From: Vibrio splendidus
GTDB taxonomy: Bacteria > Pseudomonadota > Gammaproteobacteria > Enterobacterales > Vibrionaceae
Reading direction: 5' to 3'
Assembly (NCBI RefSeq): GCF_002873455.1
Contig: NZ_MCUN01000012.1
Location: forward strand, 124,001-188,000
DNA: 64,000 nucleotides
Shown here: positions 54,591-61,647 of the stretch, piece by piece
Numbering within the stretch: position 1 is the stretch's first letter
Layout: each line of letters opens with the position of its first letter
Made by a program: the position numbers and the translations under genes
Notes under the pieces: generated by a model
Seen by the model: the letters and a program-made list of their open reading frames with translations, nothing else
Databases searched by the model: none
Told to the model about the DNA's origin: nothing

Positions 54591-55055
54591 ATGAAAAACT
54601 GGCTAGCTCTTGCTGTTGTCTTTTTACTCGCAGGTTGCAGTGCTCCGAAGTATTCGGGCAATGCACTTCCTGAAGCAAACAACATCGAAAATATCACGAT
54701 CGTTGAAGACGTGAAAACTCGGTCTGTTTTCCTTGATTCAATGCTCGACTGGTGCCTGAATAATCAAGTTAAATGCAAAGTCGTTGCAGATGGTTCTGAG
54801 CATAACCCTGAAGACGTCACGCTTGATTATGTGTCACGTTGGAGTTGGGATTTCAGAACATTTGTCGCAGACGCTAAGATCTCAGCTTATCAAGATCAAC
54901 AACGCATAGGCAACGTTGAGTTTAAAGCACCGAATAGCGGAAATTTATCAAAGTTTGGTGACGATATGGAACGCATCAAAGCGATGATGGATGTCTTGTT
55001 CGATAAGAAAACAGCGGCTCAAGCGACCCAACTGATTGCTGACGACAAGCTATAA
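54591..55055 (+). CDS. Small lipoprotein at the end of the APE operon
   Basis: The 154-residue precursor has a lipobox LAGC (Cys15; 'VVFLLAGCSAPKYSG'). The mature part has 'DYVSRWSWDFRTFVADAKISAYQDQ', similar in style to small outer-membrane lipoproteins with a strand-rich fold. I do not recognise a family. It is the last gene before the operon's terminator, 8 bases after the KS, so it is co-transcribed with the APE genes. Confidence 0.82.
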   Translation: MKNWLALAVVFLLAGCSAPKYSGNALPEANNIENITIVEDVKTRSVFLDSMLDWCLNNQVKCKVVADGSEHNPEDVTLDYVSRWSWDFRTFVADAKISAYQDQQRIGNVEFKAPNSGNLSKFGDDMERIKAMMDVLFDKKTAAQATQLIADDKL

Positions 55056-55103
55056 CGAATCCAGTTCTGTTCGACAAAGTTCTAATCGGTATAGCTCTCA
55101 GCG

Positions 55104-55127
55104 ACAAAGCTCAAGACAAAGCTCAAG
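55104..55127. repeat. Exact 12-base tandem duplication
   Basis: ACAAAGCTCAAG occurs twice head to tail (55104-55115 and 55116-55127), just before the operon terminator. Likely replication slippage; no function is seen. Confidence 0.8.
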
Positions 55128-55133
55128 ACAAAT

Positions 55134-55169
55134 AAAAAGGGTCAGTAACCAAGTTACTGACCCTTTTTT
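55134..55169. terminator. Bidirectional terminator between the APE operon and gltX
   Basis: GGGTCAGTAAC (55139-55149) and GTTACTGACCC (55153-55163) form a perfect 11-bp stem with a 3-base loop. A's precede and T's follow, so it works in both directions for the convergent APE operon and gltX. Confidence 0.93.
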
Positions 55170-55188
55170 GAATCTAGCAATCGTTCAA

Positions 55189-56616
55189 TTAAGCGTTAGC
55201 TTCACGCTCAGCGATGAACTCAAGAGCCATCTTGATACGAGCGATTACGCGCTCTTTACCAATAAGCTCCATCACTGCATCAACAGAAGGAGACTGACCG
55301 CCACCTGTTACTGCTACGCGAAGTGGCATACCGATTTTACCCATGCCGATCTCTAGCTCTTCACATACAGCTGCAATCACACCGTCTTTGATGTTTGCTG
55401 TTGTGAACTCTTCAAGCGCTTCAACCTTAGCAAGAGCAAGCTCTAATGGGCCTTTAGCAACACCACGTAGGTGCTTCTTCGCTGCGCCAGCTTCAAACTC
55501 AGAGAAATCTTCGTAGAAGTAACGAGATTGCTCAGCAAGTTCGATAAGCGTGTTACAACGCTCGCCAACTAGCGTGATCACTTCAGTGATCGCTGGGCCG
55601 TTTTTTGTATCGATCTTCTGTGCGTCTAGGTGCCATTGCAGGTATTTTGCAACGTACTCAGGCTCAGAAGTTTTGATGTAGTGGTTGTTCAACCAAAGTA
55701 GCTTTTCAGTATTGAATGCAGATGCAGACTTGCTGATTGCGTTCAGGCTGAAGAATTCAATCATCTCTTCTTGAGAGAAGATCTCTTGGTCACCGTGAGA
55801 CCAGCCTAAACGAACTAGGTAGTTGTTTAGTGCATTTGGTAGATAACCCTCGTCGCGGTATTGCATTACAGATACAGCACCGTGACGCTTAGAAAGTTTC
55901 GCACCGTCATCACCAAGAATCATTGCACAGTGAGCGAAAGTTGGAACTGGCGCGCCTAGTGCTTCATAGATGTTGATTTGACGAGGTGTGTTGTTGATGT
56001 GGTCTTCACCACGAACAACGTGTGTAATACCCATATCCCAGTCATCCACTACAACAACGAAGTTGTATGTTGGTGCACCGTCTGTACGACGAATGATTAG
56101 GTCATCAAGTTGGCTGTTAGAGATTTCAATGCGACCACGGATTTGGTCATCAAAGACTACACTGCCTTCTTTAGGGTTACGGAAACGGATAACGCACGCA
56201 TCACCTTCATTTGCTGCTTCGTTTGCTGCAACAATTTTAGGGTGGTTCGCATCGTAACGAGCCATTTCTTTGTTTTCTTCTTGCTCTGCACGAATCTCAT
56301 CAAGCAGTTCTTTAGACGCGTAGCATTTGAATGCTTTGTCTTCAGCAAGTAGCTTATCAACCATTTCGTTGTAACGGTCAAAACGCTTAGATTGGTAGTA
56401 AGGACCTTCATCCCATTCCATACCCATCCATTGCATGCCTTCTAGAATTGCATCAACCGCTTCTTGAGAGTTACGCTCAAGGTCTGTGTCTTCGATACGT
56501 AGAACGAATTCACCACCTTGATTCTTAGCGAATAGCCAAGAGTAAAGTGCAGTACGTGCACCACCAACGTGAAGATAGCCAGTTGGGCTAGGAGCAAAAC
56601 GAGTTTTAACCGTCAT
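55189..56616 (-). CDS. gltX: Glutamyl-tRNA synthetase
   Basis: The 475-residue class I synthetase charges tRNA-Glu. The HIGH-like motif is '[10 protein letters not shown]' (11-20) and the KMSKS-like motif is 'KLSKR' (240-244). The C-terminal anticodon-binding region is helical and complete. Its product also feeds heme synthesis through the C5 pathway in this group. It has its own unit, convergent with the APE operon. A high-usage codon pattern is typical of a housekeeping gene. Confidence 0.97.
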   Translation of the reverse strand: MTVKTRFAPSPTGYLHVGGARTALYSWLFAKNQGGEFVLRIEDTDLERNSQEAVDAILEGMQWMGMEWDEGPYYQSKRFDRYNEMVDKLLAEDKAFKCYASKELLDEIRAEQEENKEMARYDANHPKIVAANEAANEGDACVIRFRNPKEGSVVFDDQIRGRIEISNSQLDDLIIRRTDGAPTYNFVVVVDDWDMGITHVVRGEDHINNTPRQINIYEALGAPVPTFAHCAMILGDDGAKLSKRHGAVSVMQYRDEGYLPNALNNYLVRLGWSHGDQEIFSQEEMIEFFSLNAISKSASAFNTEKLLWLNNHYIKTSEPEYVAKYLQWHLDAQKIDTKNGPAITEVITLVGERCNTLIELAEQSRYFYEDFSEFEAGAAKKHLRGVAKGPLELALAKVEALEEFTTANIKDGVIAAVCEELEIGMGKIGMPLRVAVTGGGQSPSVDAVMELIGKERVIARIKMALEFIAEREANA

Positions 56617-56979
56617 TTAAATACCTTGATTATGTAGGTGATTCTTTTAGTGATTGCCATTACAAAGCCTGCAACAGAAAAATATCACTAAATTTTGGGC
56701 GCTATTTTATCACCACCGCTTAAATCTACAATCAGTAGTGAATGATTAATGCGCGGATCTTGTGCGAAAGCGACTGTAGAAAGGCTAAATCCAGCTTCGA
56801 TGTAGAAAATCTATAGCCTGAGCCAGTAAATTATAGCCATGCTTTTCTTCAACTCTCGCCTATCCCACAAACTTAACCCACCATTCATATGCTACTAAGA
56901 TCAAATTCTTGAATTTATGTTTGACCTTACCCTTACGGTAAGGTTTATGTTAGGCGTAGATGAGAATTGGAGTATCGAT
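56617..56979. other. Divergent promoter region of gltX and copA
   Basis: The 363 bases between gltX and the copA start contain the CueR-type promoter at 56921-56951. No gene is seen. The gltX side (56617-56800) is AT-rich, with no promoter that stands out. Confidence 0.65.
56921..56951 (+). promoter_or_regulatory. MerR/CueR-type promoter of copA
   Basis: TTGACC (-35, 56921-56926) and TATGTT (-10, 56946-56951) are separated by 19 bases, the over-long spacer typical of MerR-family control. The spacer holds a perfect palindrome ACCTTACC-CTTAC-GGTAAGGT (56924-56944), close to CueR sites. It would be opened by CueR with Cu(I). No cueR gene lies in this window. Confidence 0.85.
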
Positions 56980-59748
56980 ATGAAGCATTACACCACCGCG
57001 CTCAACGGCCTAAATTGCATGGGTTGCGCGAAGAAAGTCCGCACATTGTTTGACGATCTCGATAATACGAAGATCAACGACATATCGCCGACATACATCG
57101 ATATTTCGACTCCGTTTAATTACGTTCAACTCAGCGAACAGTTAGCGACGCTTGGTTATAGCATGGGCAATAAACTACATCTTTCGCTATCTGGTCTTAG
57201 CTGCGGTAAGTGCGTGAACAAGCTGACTCAAGCACTTCAGCAAACCGAGCAAACCTCAAACCTAGAAGTCAGCAAACATGAATTGTCGTTGATTACTCTG
57301 CTTTCAGAATCCGAGCTTATTACGCTGATCGAAAGCGTGGGTTATCACGCAGCTCCCTACTCTGAAGCTAATGAGCTTGCACCTTCAGATTCAGATTCAG
57401 ATTCAGATTCAGATTCAGAAGATAAAAAACCAACGTCTGCAGAATCGACACAAGCTAAACCTGAAGCTAGCCAATATACCTATCACCTTGTTCTTGAGGG
57501 AATGATGTGTGCGAGTTGTGTTTCTTCGGTAGAGAAAGCGCTGAAAAAGAATGAGTTCGTCGACCAAGCTCAGATCAACCTCGCAGAACAGACAGCCTTG
57601 GTTTTCACCTCCAAAACACGTGACATCATCGAAAGCGCTCTAATAGAATCGGTGAAAACCGCAGGTTACGGCGCCGAGTTCGTTGATGACGCAGCAACTC
57701 AACAACAAAAACAGCAAGAACAACAACTTCGTACCCAAAAAGCTTTCCTAAAGAGTTCAGTAAGCGCGCTGCTTATCGGTGCTCCACTGATGGCGTGGGG
57801 TCTGTTCGGTGGCAGCATGACAATTGCTACACTTAACGACCAATTGGCTTGGGGATTGGTCGGAGTCGTCTGTTTAATACTGCTTGCGACCTCAGGACGC
57901 AGCTTCTTCACTAACGCTTGGCAATCACTGATGCACAAGCGTGCAACGATGGATACGTTAGTTGCTTTGGGCACTGGTGCTGCGTGGTTCTATTCAATGT
58001 TGGTTGTGCTAATTCCATCATGGTTCCCTGAAGCTTCACGTCATGTCTATTTTGAAGCCAGTGCGATGATCATTGGTTTGATTTCACTAGGACATTACAT
58101 TGAAGCCAAAGCCAAAGCTCGCACCACTAAGTCTTTGCAGGCGCTGATTAGCTTACAGCCTCAAAAAGCCGTGGTTATCGTCGATGGCAAAGAGCAAACC
58201 ATCGCTGTAGAAGCCATTCAAGTCGGTATGCAAGTTCGAGTGAAGCCAGGAGAAAAAGTCCCTGTCGATGGTGTCGTGGTATCTGGAGAATCTTATATCG
58301 ATGAATCGATGCTGACTGGCGAACCGCTTCCCAACGTTAAAACAATTAATGATGGCGTTTCGGCGGGCACCATTAATGGTGATGGCAGTCTGATCATTGA
58401 AGCGACCGGGATCGGCTCAAGCACCATGCTGGCTCGAATCATTCAGATGGTTCGCCAAGCACAAAGCAGCAAGCCTGCGATTGCGAAGCTTGCTGACTCT
58501 ATCTCTGCCGTTTTCGTTCCGGTTGTGGTTGCAATCGCTGCAGTTGCAGCCTTAGTTTGGTTTTTCTTTGGCCCACAACCAAGTGCGAGCTACATGTTGG
58601 TAGTATCAACCACTGTACTGATCATCGCCTGCCCATGCGCATTGGGCTTAGCGACACCACTCTCAATTACGGTTGGCGTTGGCAAAGCAGCAGAGTTTGG
58701 CGTTCTGATCAAAGATGCCGATGTACTGCAATCTGCAAGCAAAATCGATGCTGTCGTATTTGATAAAACCGGCACCCTAACTCAAGGTAAACCAACCGTT
58801 CAGCAGGCCTTTTATGGCGATTTATCAGAGCAAGAACTGCTGGCTTACGCCTATTCAGTAGAGGTAGGGTCAGAACACCCATTAGCGAAAGCCGTTTGCC
58901 AATATGCAGAGAGCTTACAAGTTTCAGCACTGCCCCATAGCGAGTTCGAAAGCCAACGAGGGCTTGGCGTACAAGCAATAATTAACGGCAAGAACGTGCA
59001 AGTAGGCTCACTTAAGTACCTCACTCAACTCGGTATTGAAACTGAAATTGGCGCGGACTTTATCGAACTTTGCCGCTCACAAGCATGGACACCAATTTTC
59101 GTCGCGATTGACCAAAAACTGGAAGGTATATTCGGAATTTCAGACGCGTTAAAAGTTGATAGCAAACAAGCCATTGCTCAACTAAAATCCGCAGGAATTC
59201 ATACTGTGCTATTAACGGGCGACAACGATTCAGTTGCTCAAGCGATAGGTAAAAGCGTCGGTATCGACGAAGTGATTTCAGAGGTGCTTCCAGAGCAAAA
59301 AGCTCAATACATTGTTCAACTGCAACAGCAATATAAGAGTGTTGCCATGGTCGGAGACGGTATTAACGACGCGCCTGCACTTGCTCAAGCAGATATAGGA
59401 ATCGCAATGGGCAGTGGCAGTGATGTAGCGATTGAAAGTGCGCAAATGACGCTACTCAACTCATCGCCATTATCAGTAAGCAATGCGATCGAGTTGTCCC
59501 AAGCTACCGTGAGAAACATGAAGCAGAACCTGTTTGGCGCCTTCATTTATAACTCGCTTGGTATTCCTATCGCAGCCGGTGTGCTCTACCCATTTTTCGG
59601 ATTTCTGCTTAGTCCTGTCGTTGCAGGCGCTGCGATGGCGATGTCGTCAATCACAGTAGTAAGCAATGCCAACAGATTAAGACTGTTTAAACCCACACAT
59701 TCTAATCTCAACAAAAACCATATTCATGAGGTTAACCATGATTCGTAA
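56980..59748 (+). CDS. copA: CopA, copper-exporting P1B-type ATPase
   Basis: The 922-residue ATPase exports Cu(I) from the cytoplasm. It has three N-terminal metal-binding-like domains with CxxC pairs (C13-C16, C75-C78, C177-C180), a Ser-Asp repeat linker (136-148), the membrane metal site '[11 protein letters not shown]', phosphorylation motif 'DKTGTLTQG' and hinge '[10 protein letters not shown]'. The start at 56980 is set by GGAG upstream and by the promoter at 56921-56951, which rules out the more upstream in-frame ATGs. A DUF411 gene overlaps the end. Confidence 0.95.
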   Translation: MKHYTTALNGLNCMGCAKKVRTLFDDLDNTKINDISPTYIDISTPFNYVQLSEQLATLGYSMGNKLHLSLSGLSCGKCVNKLTQALQQTEQTSNLEVSKHELSLITLLSESELITLIESVGYHAAPYSEANELAPSDSDSDSDSDSEDKKPTSAESTQAKPEASQYTYHLVLEGMMCASCVSSVEKALKKNEFVDQAQINLAEQTALVFTSKTRDIIESALIESVKTAGYGAEFVDDAATQQQKQQEQQLRTQKAFLKSSVSALLIGAPLMAWGLFGGSMTIATLNDQLAWGLVGVVCLILLATSGRSFFTNAWQSLMHKRATMDTLVALGTGAAWFYSMLVVLIPSWFPEASRHVYFEASAMIIGLISLGHYIEAKAKARTTKSLQALISLQPQKAVVIVDGKEQTIAVEAIQVGMQVRVKPGEKVPVDGVVVSGESYIDESMLTGEPLPNVKTINDGVSAGTINGDGSLIIEATGIGSSTMLARIIQMVRQAQSSKPAIAKLADSISAVFVPVVVAIAAVAALVWFFFGPQPSASYMLVVSTTVLIIACPCALGLATPLSITVGVGKAAEFGVLIKDADVLQSASKIDAVVFDKTGTLTQGKPTVQQAFYGDLSEQELLAYAYSVEVGSEHPLAKAVCQYAESLQVSALPHSEFESQRGLGVQAIINGKNVQVGSLKYLTQLGIETEIGADFIELCRSQAWTPIFVAIDQKLEGIFGISDALKVDSKQAIAQLKSAGIHTVLLTGDNDSVAQAIGKSVGIDEVISEVLPEQKAQYIVQLQQQYKSVAMVGDGINDAPALAQADIGIAMGSGSDVAIESAQMTLLNSSPLSVSNAIELSQATVRNMKQNLFGAFIYNSLGIPIAAGVLYPFFGFLLSPVVAGAAMAMSSITVVSNANRLRLFKPTHSNLNKNHIHEVNHDS
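57385..57420 (+). repeat. TCAGAT hexamer repeat inside copA
   Basis: Five perfect TCAGAT units and a sixth with one change (TCAGAA) encode the Ser-Asp linker between metal-binding domains 2 and 3 of CopA. Each unit is two codons, so slippage would change linker length in steps of two residues without breaking the frame. Confidence 0.9.
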
Positions 59749-60178
59749 AATTATGACTCTTACAGCACTCGCTGCAATTTCAGGGCAAGCTCTCGCGACT
59801 GATGTTCTAAACCATAAGTCTCCATACTGTGGCTGTTGCACAGAATGGACAGAACATATGCGAGATGCTGGGTTCGATGTTACAGAGAAGCTCCACGATG
59901 ATATGAATCCAATAAAGCAGCAGTTAGGAGTAACGCAAAAACTAACCTCTTGCCACACTGCAGAGATCGACGGTTACGTATTTGAAGGGCACATTCCAGC
60001 AGAGGACGTTAAAGCCTTTTTAGAAAACCCACCACGTAATGCGATTGGCTTGGCAGTTCCTGGCATGCCAATGGGCTCACCGGGCATGGAGCATGGCGAT
60101 AAAAAAGACGAGTATTCTGTATATGCGTTTAACGAGAAAGGTCAGGTGTTTGAATACCGTCATTACAACGGGAAATAG
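59738..60178 (+). CDS. DUF411 periplasmic metal-binding protein
   Basis: The 146-residue precursor has a signal peptide ('[13 protein letters not shown]') and a DUF411 domain with '[10 protein letters not shown]', '[19 protein letters not shown]' and a Met-rich '[14 protein letters not shown]', which together suggest copper binding in the periplasm. The start at 59738 has GAGG upstream and overlaps the copA end by 11 bases, so it is co-expressed with the exporter and probably receives or handles exported copper. Confidence 0.88.
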   Translation: MIRKIMTLTALAAISGQALATDVLNHKSPYCGCCTEWTEHMRDAGFDVTEKLHDDMNPIKQQLGVTQKLTSCHTAEIDGYVFEGHIPAEDVKAFLENPPRNAIGLAVPGMPMGSPGMEHGDKKDEYSVYAFNEKGQVFEYRHYNGK

Positions 60179-60206
60179 AGCGTAAATAGATCTGCGAACA
60201 GCAATA

Positions 60207-60266
60207 AAAATAGAGCCTAGCATTAAGCAAACCCAAGACTGTGGTTTACTTGCTAGGCTCTTTGCT
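60207..60266. terminator. Bidirectional terminator after the DUF411 gene
   Basis: AGAGCCTAGCA (60212-60222) and TGCTAGGCTCT (60251-60261) form an 11-bp stem, with inner AAACC/GGTTT pairing. T-rich flanks on both sides (TTGCTTTT plus; ATTTTTATT minus) allow it to serve copA-DUF411 and the convergent porin gene. Confidence 0.85.
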
Positions 60267-60419
60267 TTTGGACAGTAAAGCAAATCTTGTCGCGGTACCA
60301 ACCGGGCTGTTAGTGCCGCTATATTTCTCCTCGCTAATTGGCTAATTGGCAAAAAGCTATTTAGCGAAGAAGCTCACTCGGCTAATAATCTAATAGACTA
60401 AGCAGCCAAGTGAATCGGC

Positions 60420-61112
60420 TTAGAAGCCGTAAGAGGCACCGAATACGAATGCGTTGTTCTGCTTAGAATCGCCGTTTGCGAAATCTACACCGTTAGCTTG
60501 GCTACGGAACTCAAAGTAAGGTTGAACACCTTGACGAGTCCATGTTGCACGTAACTCGTGGTCCATCGCTTCTGCATCAATCATGTATACGTTGTTGTAG
60601 CTAAGTGCTAGGTCAGCATTCACTGTGTAAGCAATGCGGTTATCCATGCGGTAGTCTGTGTCAGCATTAGCCGAAGTATCATCGATGTGTGCACGAGTAC
60701 GGTTGCTAATAGAGATACCGTTATCGAAGTTGTAACCAATCTTAACTAGTGGGCGGAACTGAATGCTCTCACCTGCAGAGAATAGGTGTTGGTAACCAGC
60801 TGCAACCCATAATTTGTCAGTAATGTTGAAAGATTGCTCACCACCGACAGTGATACCAGGAGTAGTATTACCTGCACCGCCATTTTCAGATTCAAGTTTG
60901 CCCAGTTGGATGCCATCAAACTCAGAGTAAACCGTGAAGCCGCCTAGAGAGTTGTCAAACGTGTGACCAGCTTCTAATGTAGAAGTCATATCAGAACCGT
61001 GGATACGGCCGTCATCGTGAATTTGGATGTTACCTGTTACGTAAGAAGAACCAGCGAAAGCACTAGAAGCGAAAGCAAGAGAAAGAGCACTTAGAGCGAT
61101 AATTTTTTTCAT
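60420..61112 (-). CDS. KdgM-family-like small outer-membrane porin
   Basis: The 230-residue precursor has a clear signal peptide ('LSALSLAFASSAFA') and alternating strand pattern through to a C-terminal aromatic residue ('VFGASYGF'), so it is a beta-barrel. The strand order and 'ATWTRQGVQPYFEFR' resemble the KdgM/NanC family of oligosaccharide-specific porins. The start at 61112 gives a normal signal peptide; in-frame codons upstream would not. Its neighbour GH20 gene suggests, but does not prove, a chito-oligosaccharide or related substrate. Confidence 0.83.
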   Translation of the reverse strand: MKKIIALSALSLAFASSAFAGSSYVTGNIQIHDDGRIHGSDMTSTLEAGHTFDNSLGGFTVYSEFDGIQLGKLESENGGAGNTTPGITVGGEQSFNITDKLWVAAGYQHLFSAGESIQFRPLVKIGYNFDNGISISNRTRAHIDDTSANADTDYRMDNRIAYTVNADLALSYNNVYMIDAEAMDHELRATWTRQGVQPYFEFRSQANGVDFANGDSKQNNAFVFGASYGF

Positions 61113-61255
61113 AGTAAACTGCCTTAGTTTGATTTTTTCAGCGGCATATCTTCGGTACATCATTCACCTTCACCGCTTGAGTAGTTGGTAGCCTCCCTGG
61201 CATGAAATCTATGTTGCTCGAATTAATTTGCGTTTCAAAATAAAAGGACAAGCAG

Positions 61256-61271
61256 AGTGATCTCTCTCACT
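61256..61271. promoter_or_regulatory. CRP-like site upstream of the porin gene (1)
   Basis: GTGA-TCTCTC-TCAC is a perfect inner CRP core with N6 spacing; the outer bases are A and T in place of T and A. It lies about 150 bases before the porin start. Confidence 0.6.
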
Positions 61272-61355
61272 ATCAAAAAAGAACAAGTTATTTAATATAT
61301 TAAAATCAGATACTTAAAAACATAAAAATTGATAAAAAACTCAAGACGCAAAAAC

Positions 61356-61375
61356 ACACAGATCAAGATCACATT
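61356..61375. promoter_or_regulatory. CRP-like site upstream of the porin gene (2)
   Basis: The minus strand reads AATGTGATCTTGATCTGTGT: one half-site (TGTGA) is perfect, the other (TCTGT) is partial, N6 spacing. It lies about 100 bases from the first site. Confidence 0.5.
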
Positions 61376-61574
61376 ATTTTACGACGCAAAATTAGATTCA
61401 GTTAGTTCAATCACATTTGATTTAGAGTTTTTTATAGAGGACTTATTTTTTGAAGAGAATAATGAGAAGCCCGTCACTTTTGCGACAAAACTCACCTTAT
61501 GTGCATTGTTGACGATATAAACAAAGACGGTTTCTATATGTTTCTGTTTAAGAGAAAGACTTAACTCGCCTTAA

Positions 61575-61623
61575 ACAAAAAGAGCTCCCGCTTTTTATCT
61601 AAGTAAGATAATAGCTAGGGAGC
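61575..61623 (-). terminator. Terminator after the hexosaminidase gene
   Basis: On the minus strand GCTCCC and GGGAGC form the outer stem around an inner TATCT/AGATA hairpin, then TCTTTTTG. It lies about 25 bases after the stop codon. Confidence 0.75.
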
Positions 61624-61647
61624 CCCTCTACTAATGTTGCTTATCGA

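Larger units (their letters stand above)
61113..61647. other. Regulatory region between porin and hexosaminidase
   Basis: These 535 bases hold no convincing gene. An AT-rich open frame at 61329-61520 (plus) has no ribosome-binding site or recognisable product. Two CRP-like sites (61256-61271, 61356-61375) and the hexosaminidase terminator (61575-61623) are seen. Confidence 0.65.

Noticed and set aside
36029..55055. Mobile element or integrase-borne island
   Set aside because: No integrase, transposase, tRNA gene or flanking direct repeats were found at either edge of the APE cluster.
55036..55356. 106-codon frame across the APE-gltX terminator
   Set aside because: It translates through a strong terminator hairpin, a tandem repeat and the antisense of gltX.
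57699..57974. Antisense open frames inside copA and other genes
   Set aside because: Expected shadows of long coding genes with biased codon use; no independent start signals.
61329..61520. 63-codon open frame in the porin upstream region
   Set aside because: AT-rich filler with CRP-like sites overlapping; no ribosome-binding site; sequence has no recognisable pattern.
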